A DNA stretch of 17,825 bases from contig JBFJTN010000051.1 in the NCBI GenBank assembly GCA_041625325.1, positions 1 to 17,825 on the forward strand, given 5' to 3'. The DNA comes from Oceanococcus sp041625325. Lineage in GTDB: Bacteria > Pseudomonadota > Gammaproteobacteria > Nevskiales > Oceanococcaceae. The position numbers and the translations under genes were made by a program. The notes under the pieces were generated by a model, which was not told where the DNA came from, did not search any database, and was given only the letters and a program-made list of their open reading frames with translations. This document shows, in pieces, positions 1 to 7,119 of this stretch (the first letter of the stretch is position 1; each line of letters opens with the position of its first letter).

Positions 1-1
1 G

Positions 2-655
2 CACTGGTTCGTGCCGGGTCGCGGCGCGGTGGCCGATGCGGCGGAAGGCGAATACCTCTGGCGCGGTGTCGCCACCGGGCAGCGCCCGCCGCCCACCGGC
101 TTCGAGGCCAATGACTTCCGCATTCCGACCCTGGCCGAGACCCTGGATGCCTTCCCGGACGTGATGATCAACATCGAGCTGAAGCCGGACCCGGAATCCA
201 CCGGCAGTTACGAGCGGAAGGTGGCCGACCTGCTGATCGAGCGGCAGCGGGCCGATGACGTCATCGTGGCCTCCTTCATCGATGTGCCGGCCACCCTGTT
301 CAAGGCCGCCGCGCCCTGCGTCAGCACCTCCTATCCCACCGGCCAGGCCGCGCTGGCGGTGCTGGCCAGCCAGGGACCGGCGCCGCTGCTGCCCAATCCG
401 CTGCATCACGCCTTTCAGGTGCCGCGCGCGCTGGGGCTGGAGGTGGTGACCCAGGATTTCGTCGATGACGCCCATGCCGGCGGCATGGCGGTGCATGTCT
501 GGACCATCAATGACTGCCAGGAGATGGTCGATCTGCTGGCCATGGGGGTGGATGCGGTGATGACCGACCGGCCGCAGCTGCTGGAGCAGGTGCTGGCGCA
601 GCCGGAAGATGGCCGGAATTGCGCCGCGCTGGAGAGCTTCAGGGCCGCGTTCTGA
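2..655 (+). CDS. Glycerophosphodiester phosphodiesterase (GDPD), 5'-truncated by window edge
   Basis: This is the C-terminal 217 residues of a GDPD-family enzyme, which hydrolyses glycerophosphodiesters to glycerol-3-phosphate and an alcohol. The frame is open from base 2, so the true start and the N-terminal HRG catalytic motif lie outside the window. What is visible is typical of the family: IPTLAETLDAFPD followed by MINIELKP, which carries the conserved glutamate of the metal/catalytic site. The C-terminal TIM-barrel strands VHVWTIND and GVDAVMTDRP are also present. The stop is TGA at 653-655. The first in-window GTG, at 11, is not a credible start because the coding sequence runs on upstream. 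The next gene begins 74 bp downstream with its own ribosome binding site. No signal peptide can be judged, so a cytosolic versus periplasmic location is open. Family assignment is firm; the exact substrate is unknown. Confidence 0.93.
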   Translation, partial: HWFVPGRGAVADAAEGEYLWRGVATGQRPPPTGFEANDFRIPTLAETLDAFPDVMINIELKPDPESTGSYERKVADLLIERQRADDVIVASFIDVPATLFKAAAPCVSTSYPTGQAALAVLASQGPAPLLPNPLHHAFQVPRALGLEVVTQDFVDDAHAGGMAVHVWTINDCQEMVDLLAMGVDAVMTDRPQLLEQVLAQPEDGRNCAALESFRAAF

Positions 656-718
656 AAAAAATCTGCGTCGAAGCCTGACATTCGGGTCGGCCTGTCGTTT
701 CAGTGGATGTACCCCACT

Positions 719-722
719 GGAG
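719..722 (+). promoter_or_regulatory. Ribosome binding site fixing the start of the VWA lipoprotein
   Basis: GGAG lies 7 nt before the ATG at 730. An upstream in-frame GTG at 703 would add nine residues ahead of the signal peptide, so this site together with the lipoprotein signal sequence decides for 730. Confidence 0.7.
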
Positions 723-729
723 CGTCACC

Positions 730-2442
730 ATGAAAACCCTGCTTGTTCTGGCCCTGAGTCTGCTGCTGCTGGCCTGCACCGGGCCTGATCTGCGCCCCCC
801 ACCCGGCGACCCGGTCCCGCCTGACGACAAGGCGCAGGCGCCGACCGAGCCGGAGTCGGCGCCAAGGCAGCAAACCCAGGAGCCGAAGTCGGTTCTGGCG
901 GACCGGGACTCGCCCAGAGTGCGGGAGGCGCGACGCGAACTCGCGCCGCCGGCCCTGCCGGCGACCGCCCAGGCGGGCAAGCGCCATGCCGAAATGATGT
1001 TCGCGCCGGCCCCGCCGGCCCGGCAGTGGAATCGGGAAGGCTACGACGAGATCGTCGAGAACGGCTTTCGCTCGGCCCTGCAATCGCCGCTGTCCACCTT
1101 CGGTCTGGATGTGGATACGGCCAGTTACAGCAATGTGCGGCGTTTCCTGACCCAGGGGCGCCTGCCGCCGGCCGATGCGGTGCGCATCGAGGAGCTGATC
1201 AACTACTTCGAATACAGCTACCCGGAGCCCGATGGCCGGCATCCGCTGTCGGTGAGCACGGAGCTGGCGGTCGCGCCCTGGAATCCGCAGCATCGCCTGG
1301 CCCTGGTCGGGGTCAAGGCGCGTGATCTGGATCTCGGGCAACGGGCGCCGAACCGGCTGGTCTTCCTGCTCGACACCTCGGGCTCGATGAACCAGGACAA
1401 CAAGCTGCCCCTGCTCAAGCGTTCCTTCCAGATCCTGATCGAGGCCATGGACGCCCGCGACAGCGTGGCCATCGTCACCTACGCCGGCAGTGCCGGCCTG
1501 GTGCTGCCGCCGACCCCGGGCAGCAACAAGGAGGCGATCTACGCGGCGCTCAATCGCCTGCAGGCCGGCGGCTCCACCGCCGGCGCCCGCGGCATCGAAC
1601 TGGCCTATCAGGTGGCCCGGCAGCAGCATGTCGCCGGCGCCAACAACCGGGTGATTCTGGCCACCGACGGGGATTTCAATGTCGGCGCGTCCAGCGACGG
1701 CGAGCTGGTGCGCCTGATCGAGGCGCGTCGCGACAGTGGCATCTTCCTCAGCGTGCTCGGCTTCGGCAGCGGCAACTACCAGGACGGCAAGATGCAGAAG
1801 CTGGCCGGCCACGGCAACGGCACCCACCACTACATCGACACCGATCGCGAGGCGGAGCGGGTGTTCCGCGACAAGCTGCAGGGCACCCTGTACACGGTGG
1901 CCAAGGACGTCAAGATCCAGATCGAGTTCAATCCGGCCGTGGTCTCCCGCTACCGCCTGATCGGCTACGAGAACCGGCTGCTCAACGCCGAGGACTTCAT
2001 CGATGACCGCAAGGATGCGGGTGAGGTGGGGGCCGGGCACAGCATCACGGTGCTGTACGAGATCGTCCCGGCCGGCGGCGCCGAGCGCGCAGAGCCGCTG
2101 CGCTATCAGTCCCGCGAACTGGAGAATCGCGCTCAGGAGCTGGCCCAGTTGCGCCTGCGTTACAAGGCCCCCGATGCGGCGCACAGCGTGGAGTTTCGCC
2201 AGCTGCTGGCGGCGCGGGTCGCCGAGCGGCCCTCGGCCAATCTGCAGTGGGCCGGCGCGGTGGCCGAGCTCGGCCTGCTGCTGGGTCGCTCCGAGCATCG
2301 TGGCCAGGCCAGTTACGCGGGCCTGATCGCCCGCGCCGAGGCGCTGCTGTCCGCCGGGCCGGATGAGGCCCTGCGGCGCGAGTTTGTCGGACTGGCACGG
2401 CAGGCGCGGGTCGCGTCAGAATCCACGCTGGGCATGCACTGA
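730..2442 (+). CDS. VWA-domain lipoprotein, YfbK family
   Basis: The 570-residue protein begins with a hydrophobic signal ending in LLLAC, so Cys16 is the likely lipidation site. A Pro/Glu/Gln-rich tether follows to about residue 95. Next comes the N-terminal VWA-associated domain (about 105-200, with VRIEELINYFEYSYPEP). The von Willebrand A domain spans about 208-385. Its metal-ion-dependent adhesion site is intact: D215-T-S217-G-S219, T283 in GGSTA and D313 in ATDGD. The C-terminal part (about 390-565) matches the extension usual in E. coli YfbK-like proteins (DUF3520 type). VWA domains bind protein partners through a metal ion, so this is probably an envelope binding or scaffold protein; no enzymatic role is visible. 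It is first in a three-gene run with a membrane protein and a sigma factor, which suggests it acts in or is controlled by an envelope-sensing sigma pathway. That functional link is inference from gene order. Confidence 0.92.
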   Translation: MKTLLVLALSLLLLACTGPDLRPPPGDPVPPDDKAQAPTEPESAPRQQTQEPKSVLADRDSPRVREARRELAPPALPATAQAGKRHAEMMFAPAPPARQWNREGYDEIVENGFRSALQSPLSTFGLDVDTASYSNVRRFLTQGRLPPADAVRIEELINYFEYSYPEPDGRHPLSVSTELAVAPWNPQHRLALVGVKARDLDLGQRAPNRLVFLLDTSGSMNQDNKLPLLKRSFQILIEAMDARDSVAIVTYAGSAGLVLPPTPGSNKEAIYAALNRLQAGGSTAGARGIELAYQVARQQHVAGANNRVILATDGDFNVGASSDGELVRLIEARRDSGIFLSVLGFGSGNYQDGKMQKLAGHGNGTHHYIDTDREAERVFRDKLQGTLYTVAKDVKIQIEFNPAVVSRYRLIGYENRLLNAEDFIDDRKDAGEVGAGHSITVLYEIVPAGGAERAEPLRYQSRELENRAQELAQLRLRYKAPDAAHSVEFRQLLAARVAERPSANLQWAGAVAELGLLLGRSEHRGQASYAGLIARAEALLSAGPDEALRREFVGLARQARVASESTLGMH

Positions 2443-2450
2443 GGCGGGCC

Positions 2451-3275
2451 GTGGCTGATCGCGACGAGGACTGGCTGGATGCACTGGCGGGCGCAGGGGC
2501 GCCCGCCGATGCCGGCCAGCAGCGGGAGCTGGAGGCATTGCGGCGGGCGGCGCGGGCCCTGGAAGCAGCGCCACCCGACGCGCTGGCCGAGCAGCGCCTG
2601 CTGCGGCGCCTGGAGGGCGAGGGCCTGCTCGAGGCGCCGCTGCGGCGCCGCGCCGGGCCGCTGCAGGCGCTGGCCCGGGCCGCGGTGGTCCTGCTCTGCT
2701 TCGGGCTGGTGATCGAGTGGTTTGTCCTGACGCCGCCTCCGCCTCTGAAGCCGCCGGCGGAAGAGGACGAGGTCCTGGCGCGCGAGCGGCTTGCGGCAGT
2801 GGAAGGCCAGCAGCTGGCTGAACAGCACGAGGCGCCACTGGCGATGGCCCGGCGCGCGGAAAAGGCCGCGGCGCCGCAGTTGGCAGAGCTGGCCCGGTCC
2901 GAGCCGGACGAGCCGCCCCCGCGGGCTGCCGAGCCGGCCGCTGCGCCCTGGCCGGATCAGGCGCCTGCCGGCAGCGCCGGGCCCGCGTCGCTGCGGCTGA
3001 GGGTGGCGGACCTGGGCGAGGCCGCCGCGCAACTGCGCGAACTCATCGCCGGCGAGGGCGTCGATGAACCGGAGGCGCGGGAGGACCAGGCCGCCGCGGC
3101 CGATGCGGCTGCAGGCCTGGCCGCGCGGCAGGCTGGTGAGCGGCGGCTGTGGACCCTGCGCTGCCAGAGCGCGCCGGCCTGCGACAGCCTCAACGCCTGG
3201 CTGCGGGTCCGGGGCGCGGAGGCGGCATTCCGGCCCGGAGAATGGCTGGAGCTGCGTCTGGAGCCGTTTGAATGA
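2451..3275 (+). CDS. Single-pass membrane protein in the anti-sigma position
   Basis: The 274-residue protein starts at GTG 2451, 8 nt after the VWA stop. Residues 1-73 are charged and helical (cytoplasmic side). Residues about 76-94 form one transmembrane helix (LARAAVVLLCFGLVIEWFVL). A long Ala/Glu/Pro-rich region follows. A compact C-terminal domain at about 180-274 would face the periplasm and contains two cysteines, C238 and C244, that could form a disulfide. The layout of an N-terminal cytosolic segment, one membrane helix and a periplasmic domain, plus translational coupling to the sigma gene by an ATGA overlap at 3272-3275, is that of an anti-sigma factor. I see no zinc-binding HxxxCxxC motif and recognise no named family. 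The anti-sigma role is therefore inferred from topology and position only. The gene itself is well supported by tight packing on both sides. Confidence 0.8.
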   Translation: MADRDEDWLDALAGAGAPADAGQQRELEALRRAARALEAAPPDALAEQRLLRRLEGEGLLEAPLRRRAGPLQALARAAVVLLCFGLVIEWFVLTPPPPLKPPAEEDEVLARERLAAVEGQQLAEQHEAPLAMARRAEKAAAPQLAELARSEPDEPPPRAAEPAAAPWPDQAPAGSAGPASLRLRVADLGEAAAQLRELIAGEGVDEPEAREDQAAAADAAAGLAARQAGERRLWTLRCQSAPACDSLNAWLRVRGAEAAFRPGEWLELRLEPFE

Positions 3276-3820
3276 ACGCGCAGAGCAGCGATGACGAACT
3301 GATTCTGGGCCTGTGCCGCGAAGCGGATCGACGGCCTGCCTGCCAGCTGCTCTACCGCCGCTATGGCGGGCGCTTCACCCAGTATCTGCTGCGGCGCGGC
3401 ATGGACCGGGCCAGCGCGGAGGATGCCGTGCAGGAGGCCTTCATCCGTCTGCTGCGCGGCGCGCCGGGTTTTCAGGCGCAGGGCCAGGGTCGGGCCTGGA
3501 TCTGGCAGGTGGCGCGATCCGCCTGGCGGGATCTGGCCCGCCGATCCGAGCCGTCGACCGAATCACTGGAGGCTGTGGGGGAGCTGCCCGGGGCGCCTGA
3601 CGTGGCCCAGACCAGCGATTACCAGGATTGCGTCCACGGCCAGCTGGCGCGGTTCGCCACGGCCTACCCGGAGGCGGGTCAGGCCATCATCTGGGCGGCC
3701 GTGGACGGGCTGAGCAGTGCCCAGATCGGCGCCCTGATCGAGCGCAGCGCGGGGGCCACGCGGGAATTCCTGTCACGCAGTCGCCGGCGGCTACGGGAGT
3801 ATCTCGAACCCTGCCTGTGA
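3272..3820 (+). CDS. ECF-like sigma-70 family RNA polymerase sigma factor
   Basis: The 182-residue protein has the two-domain layout of a group IV (ECF) sigma factor. Region 2 is at about 26-92, with the signature AEDAVQEAFIRLLR (49-62) and the promoter-melting stretch AWIWQVARSAWRDLARR. Region 4 is at about 120-178, with the helix-turn-helix GLSSAQIGALIERSAGATRE. It directs RNA polymerase to a dedicated promoter set. The ATG lies inside the stop of the preceding membrane-protein gene (ATGA), with GGAG about 10 nt upstream, so translation is probably coupled. The linker between regions 2 and 4 is acidic and unremarkable. It is last in the operon, after the VWA lipoprotein and the putative anti-sigma factor. 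I cannot identify its target promoter; no repeated ECF-type -35/-10 pair stands out ahead of 730. Confidence 0.9.
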   Translation: MNAQSSDDELILGLCREADRRPACQLLYRRYGGRFTQYLLRRGMDRASAEDAVQEAFIRLLRGAPGFQAQGQGRAWIWQVARSAWRDLARRSEPSTESLEAVGELPGAPDVAQTSDYQDCVHGQLARFATAYPEAGQAIIWAAVDGLSSAQIGALIERSAGATREFLSRSRRRLREYLEPCL

Positions 3821-3842
3821 GAGCGGCCGGGGCTGCCTGCAC

Positions 3843-4280
3843 CTAGAGGCGGATTTCGTCCTGGTAGCTGCCGGCGTCGCTCAGTTCGGTGAACACTTCC
3901 ATCCGCAGGCTGGCGAGGTCGTGCGGCAGCAGCAGCTGCAGATCCAGCGAGTCGGCCGTGCCCGCGGTGCCCAGGTAGTAGGTCTGGCCCGCGCCATCAT
4001 GCAGTTTGACCACGAAAATTTCGCCCTGCAGCCGGGTCCGGGCCGCTGTCAGGTCGAGACCGATGCGACGGGGCGTCATGGTGGGCGCGGAGGGCTTGAC
4101 CGGTGCCTGCTGCGCGGTCTGCACTGCCCCGGCATCCACCGCGGGCTCAACCCGCAGGGACTGATCCGTGGCGGCGGCACCGGCGCCGCAAGCGGCGATC
4201 AGGCAGGTCAGAATCCAGGGGGCGAACACGGCATGGTGCAGCAGGCCGCGGTAGGGTGAGGGCAGGGAAGCGGAGCGCAT
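3843..4280 (-). CDS. Small lipoprotein of unknown function
   Basis: The 145-residue protein starts at the ATG whose complement is at 4278-4280. GAGG lies 8 nt upstream on the minus strand, and this start places a signal sequence at the N-terminus. An upstream in-frame ATG at 4352 would bury the signal 24 residues in, so I reject it. Residues about 15-31 are hydrophobic and end in LIAAC, making Cys31 a likely lipidation site. After a Pro/Thr-rich tether to about 68, a small beta-rich domain follows (RLQGEIFVVKLHDGAGQTYYLG; later LDLQLLLPHDLASLRMEVF). No family is recognised. It ends 22 bp from the convergent sigma-factor stop. It is transcribed divergently from the EAL gene and may share that intergenic control region, including a possible sigma-54 promoter at 4322-4337. 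Confidence 0.75.
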   Translation of the reverse strand: MRSASLPSPYRGLLHHAVFAPWILTCLIAACGAGAAATDQSLRVEPAVDAGAVQTAQQAPVKPSAPTMTPRRIGLDLTAARTRLQGEIFVVKLHDGAGQTYYLGTAGTADSLDLQLLLPHDLASLRMEVFTELSDAGSYQDEIRL

Positions 4281-4321
4281 GGGTGGGTCCTCGCAGGAGA
4301 TGGGAAGCTTGCGACCGTTTA

Positions 4322-4337
4322 CGCAGCATTCATGCCA
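4322..4337 (-). promoter_or_regulatory. Possible sigma-54 (-24/-12) promoter for the small lipoprotein
   Basis: Read on the minus strand this is TGGCATGAATGCTGCG, with GG (4335-4336) and GC (4323-4324) exactly 10 nt apart as sigma-54 requires. The -24 half differs from TGGCACG at one base and the -12 half (CTGCG) at two. It would give a leader of about 30 nt before the ATG at 4280. In GC-rich DNA such matches can arise by chance. Confidence 0.3.
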
Positions 4338-4438
4338 GCTTGGAAAAGGCATGAAACATCAAATGAATCAGAAAGATAGGTGCAAGGTCCTGCTGCACTT
4401 CACCGGCCTGCGGGCCGCTGTTCAAGATTGATTCCCAA

Positions 4439-4459
4439 AATGCAATGCGAATTGAGATG
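4439..4459 (+). promoter_or_regulatory. Candidate activator binding site (UAS) between lipoprotein and EAL genes
   Basis: The core ATGCAATGCGA at 4440-4450 is an imperfect dyad (ATGCA-A-TGCGA). The 21 bases 4439-4459 match the 21 bases 13874-13894 upstream of the isochorismatase gene at 16 positions. The element lies about 60 bp upstream of the -24 box of the EAL promoter and about 100 bp from the opposing candidate promoter, both workable distances for a sigma-54 activator. Identification as a site for the LuxO-like protein at 7385 is inference. Confidence 0.45.
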
Positions 4460-4518
4460 ACAGGGTGACGGCGCTGCGCTTTCGGCTGCCCAGCCGCGCC
4501 CTGACAGGCTGCGGCCGT

Positions 4519-4534
4519 TGGCACGCTTCTTGAT
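4519..4534 (+). promoter_or_regulatory. Sigma-54-type promoter for the EAL gene
   Basis: TGGCACGCTTCTTGAT has a perfect -24 box (TGGCACG) and the correct 10-nt distance from GG (4520-4521) to the -12 dinucleotide (4532-4533). That dinucleotide is GA instead of the nearly invariant GC, which may weaken it. Bases 4519-4539 agree with the isochorismatase promoter at 17 of 21 positions. Transcription would start near 4545, about 22 nt before the ATG. Confidence 0.55.
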
Positions 4535-4566
4535 AGAGTCAGGGCAAGACTCCCGCGGATACCTCC

Positions 4567-5364
4567 ATGTCCAAGATCATCCCGCATCCCCACTCGATCA
4601 GTATCGAAGACGTCCGAGCCGCCATGACGGCGCGCGAATTCCACCTCTGCTTCCAGCCGCAGGTGGACGCCGCCGGTGGCCGGCTGGTCGGCTTCGAGGC
4701 GCTGGCCCGCTGGCGGTCGCCGCGCTTCGGCGCGGTCGGCCCGGATTGTTTCGTGCCGCTGATCGAAGCGCAGGGCCTGGCCAACGATTTCTGGTCGGTG
4801 CTGCTGGAACTGGTCGGGCGCGAGGCGTCCCATTTCGACCGCACCGACACCGCCCAGCTGCACCTGGCGATCAACCTGTCCACCACCCAGCTGTCCACTC
4901 CGGGCCTGGCGAAGGACTTCGCCCGCTGGCTGGCCGGCAGCGGACTGGATGCGCAGAACCTGCACATCGAACTCACCGAGTCCGCGCTGCTCGAGCTGTC
5001 GGACACGGTTGCCGGGAACCTGCATGCCTTCCGGGACAGCGGGCTGGCCATCTGGCTGGACGATTTCGGCACCGGCTATTCCTCGCTGCGGCACCTGCGC
5101 GATCTGCCGATCAGCGGTCTGAAGATCGACAAGAGCTTCGTGACCAATCTGGAACAGGACATCAACGACTTCCGCATCGTCAGCGCGATCGCGGCGATGG
5201 CCGCCAGTCTTGGCCTCAAGGTGGTGGCCGAGGGGGTGGAAACCGAGGGCCAGGCCCAGATGCTGACCCAGCTCGGCTGCACCACCCTGCAGGGTTACCT
5301 GATCGGCCGCCCAGCGCCGCTGACGCAGCTGCTGAGCCAGTGGGGCATGGCGGCAGCCGCCTGA
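4567..5364 (+). CDS. Stand-alone EAL-domain c-di-GMP phosphodiesterase
   Basis: The 265-residue protein consists almost entirely of an EAL domain (about 16-258), without membrane helix or sensor domain. It should linearise c-di-GMP to pGpG in the cytosol. The catalytic set looks complete: E44 in the EAL signature (GFEALARW), N103 (INLS), E135 (IELTES), D165-D166 (LDDFGTGYSS), K186 (LKIDKSF), E222 and E225 (AEGVE) and Q242 (LQGYLIG). An active enzyme is therefore expected rather than a degenerate c-di-GMP receptor. The ATG at 4567 lacks a strong Shine-Dalgarno sequence but follows the candidate sigma-54 promoter at the right distance. The gene ends just before a strong terminator, so it is monocistronic. 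Promoter similarity to the isochorismatase gene suggests common control by the LuxO-like activator, which would tie the phosphorelay to c-di-GMP level. That link is inference. Confidence 0.95.
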   Translation: MSKIIPHPHSISIEDVRAAMTAREFHLCFQPQVDAAGGRLVGFEALARWRSPRFGAVGPDCFVPLIEAQGLANDFWSVLLELVGREASHFDRTDTAQLHLAINLSTTQLSTPGLAKDFARWLAGSGLDAQNLHIELTESALLELSDTVAGNLHAFRDSGLAIWLDDFGTGYSSLRHLRDLPISGLKIDKSFVTNLEQDINDFRIVSAIAAMAASLGLKVVAEGVETEGQAQMLTQLGCTTLQGYLIGRPAPLTQLLSQWGMAAAA

Positions 5365-5395
5365 ATTCCGTGCGGCCCGACGCCGCCTTGCATCG

Positions 5396-5419
5396 GCCGC
5401 CCCACGGGGCGGCTTTTTT
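5396..5419 (+). terminator. Rho-independent terminator after the EAL gene
   Basis: GCCGCCCC (5396-5403) pairs perfectly with GGGGCGGC (5406-5413); in practice the inner pair opens to give a 4-nt loop. Six T residues (5414-5419) follow directly. It lies 32 bp after the EAL stop. Confidence 0.9.
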
Positions 5420-5724
5420 GTGCCCCGCGAGATCCTGAGGTTCGCGCCATTGCCGGCAGAGCTGTCCGTTGCCGCGGCGCAGTTCCACCGATGCGGCCAT
5501 GACGGCGCCGGGCCATCCCATGCGTCGCGCGCGGCTGCTGATCATCAGCGCTTTGTGCAGCGAACGAGCGTCCCGGTGGCCGGCCTGCGGCAAGCCGGGC
5601 GCAGCAGGCGGTGGCTGCGGCCGGAAAGGATGGCCACCACCCGCCTGGACAGGCGGGGCGGCCGGCACGAGCGCGGCGAGGGCGAGTCGGTGCAGCGGGT
5701 GGCGGCCCCGCCGCCCGGGTCAAT
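5420..5724. other. Convergent intergenic stretch with no recognised gene
   Basis: About 300 bp lie between the EAL terminator and the stop of the minus-strand receiver-phosphatase gene. Open frames exist on both strands but their translations are Arg/Pro/Ala-rich, lack ribosome binding sites and resemble no family I know. The short stem GGCGG/CCGCC at 5701-5712 is not followed by a T-run. No STAS or anti-sigma partner for the neighbouring phosphatase is visible here. Confidence 0.5.
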
Positions 5725-6969
5725 TCACAGACCGATCACCAGCGCGCTGGCATCCTCGCCATGGCCGCGATGTTCCAGCCATTCCCGCAGCATGTGGCCC
5801 AGGCGGGCGACCGGCACTTCGGAGTGGCCATTCAGGTAATCGCGCAAGGCCTGTGAACAGGCCTCGCCCTGGCGGCCGCTGCTGGCCCGGTCGGCCAGGC
5901 CGTCGGTGTACAGCACCAGGCGGTCACCCGTGGTCCAGCTGAACTGACAGGCGCGGTAATGCGTATCGGCCCGGTTGCCCAGGGGCGGATTCGGCAGGCC
6001 CAGCCAGTCGCTGGCACCATCGGCGCGCAGCAGCAGCGCCGGCGGGTGCCCGGCCAGACACAGCTCGCCGCGGCGCCGGGCCAGATCCAGCACGCAGTAG
6101 ACCAGGCTGACCGACAGGCCCGGCTCTGCGCCCTCGTTCAGGACGCCGTTCAGGCGTTCGGCCACGCGCCAGGCGGGGGCCGGCTGGCCGGGGCCGGCCA
6201 TCAGCAGAGCCTGGTTCGACGGCTCCGGGCTCAGCCGGGACTGCAGGCCGATCGCATGGATGGCGGCGGCCACACCCTGGTGGTCGACATCCAGGACGAA
6301 GGCGCCGACGATGCCGGGCGCCAGTTCGTGCAGGCCCAGGCCGTCTCCGCTGACGAGGTTCTGGGGCAGGGAGATGCTGGCATGCTCCAGGCCGTCCACC
6401 GGCGTGCCCAGCTGTCGCAGAAGGCTGCGCTGCAGGTCGGATGCGGCCTCCAGGCCCTGCTGCATCTCGGCCCGCTCGCGCTGCTCGTGCTGCAGGCGCT
6501 GGCGGAGCTGCAGGTAGCGGCTTTCCAGGTTGCGTCGCAGCTGCAGCTGTCGGCAGCCGGCCTGCAGCCGGGCGCGCAATTCTTCCATGGCGGCCGGTTT
6601 GCCGATGAAGTCGTCGGCGCCGGCATCCATGCCGGCCACCAGGTCGGCGCCCTGATTGCGGCAGGTCAGCATGATGAAGTGCGGTCGCCTTTCACCCCAC
6701 TGCGCCTGCACCTCGCGGCACAGGGTCAGGCCGTCCATCCCCGGCATCACCCAGTCGCTGAGGATCACGTCCACCGATTCCGTGCGCAACAGCTCGAGTG
6801 CGCTGGCGCCGCTGTCCGTGGCATGGACCCGGTAGCCCAGCCGCTGCAGCATCGCGGTCAGCCGCGACCTGTCCGGTCGTGAATCCTCGACCAGCAGCAC
6901 GCTCGCTGGCTGATCCGGAGTCTGGACCTCCTCGAACTGGAGGCGGGTGTCGATCGCGGTAACGGTCAT
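5725..6969 (-). CDS. Response regulator with PP2C/SpoIIE-type phosphatase output
   Basis: From the ATG at 6969 the protein has 414 residues. A receiver domain (about 23-140) carries the acidic pocket (E27, D28), phospho-acceptor D72 in LSDWVMPGMDG, T102 and K124, so it should be phosphorylatable. A coiled-coil linker follows (about 140-185, rich in Gln/Arg/Glu). The C-terminal domain resembles SpoIIE/RsbU serine phosphatases: SGD with D209, DVDHQG (227-232) at the usual DVSGHG position, YTDGLAD with D356, and GED (404-406) near the end. The GH of the second motif is replaced by HQ, so activity is probable but not assured. Such proteins usually dephosphorylate an anti-sigma antagonist, yet none is adjacent. 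The start at 6969 has GAG 7 nt upstream; an alternative ATG at 7017 would add 16 residues. It is divergent from the luxO-like operon. Confidence 0.88.
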   Translation of the reverse strand: MTVTAIDTRLQFEEVQTPDQPASVLLVEDSRPDRSRLTAMLQRLGYRVHATDSGASALELLRTESVDVILSDWVMPGMDGLTLCREVQAQWGERRPHFIMLTCRNQGADLVAGMDAGADDFIGKPAAMEELRARLQAGCRQLQLRRNLESRYLQLRQRLQHEQRERAEMQQGLEAASDLQRSLLRQLGTPVDGLEHASISLPQNLVSGDGLGLHELAPGIVGAFVLDVDHQGVAAAIHAIGLQSRLSPEPSNQALLMAGPGQPAPAWRVAERLNGVLNEGAEPGLSVSLVYCVLDLARRRGELCLAGHPPALLLRADGASDWLGLPNPPLGNRADTHYRACQFSWTTGDRLVLYTDGLADRASSGRQGEACSQALRDYLNGHSEVPVARLGHMLREWLEHRGHGEDASALVIGL

Positions 6970-7119
6970 GGCAAGGCTCGCGGGTGAACAGTCTCCCCGG
7001 GGTCGAGCAAGACTCATGCCGGCGGTGCCGGGCTCATGCCAGCCCTGTCACGGCGCTGTTCTCGCAGCGCCGCGCTGCAGCCCGGGCGACGCACTGTGGA
7101 TGGCGCCGGGCAATCGGCG

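Noticed and set aside
700..2298. Open frame of 532 codons on the minus strand
   Set aside because: It lies antisense to the VWA lipoprotein, whose domains and start are clear; its translation is low in complexity and resembles no family. Such frames are expected opposite GC-rich genes.
5295..5723. Minus-strand frame of 142 codons after the REC-PP2C gene, considered as a partner gene
   Set aside because: It overlaps the EAL 3' end and its terminator, and its translation is Arg/Pro/Ala-rich without STAS or kinase motifs.
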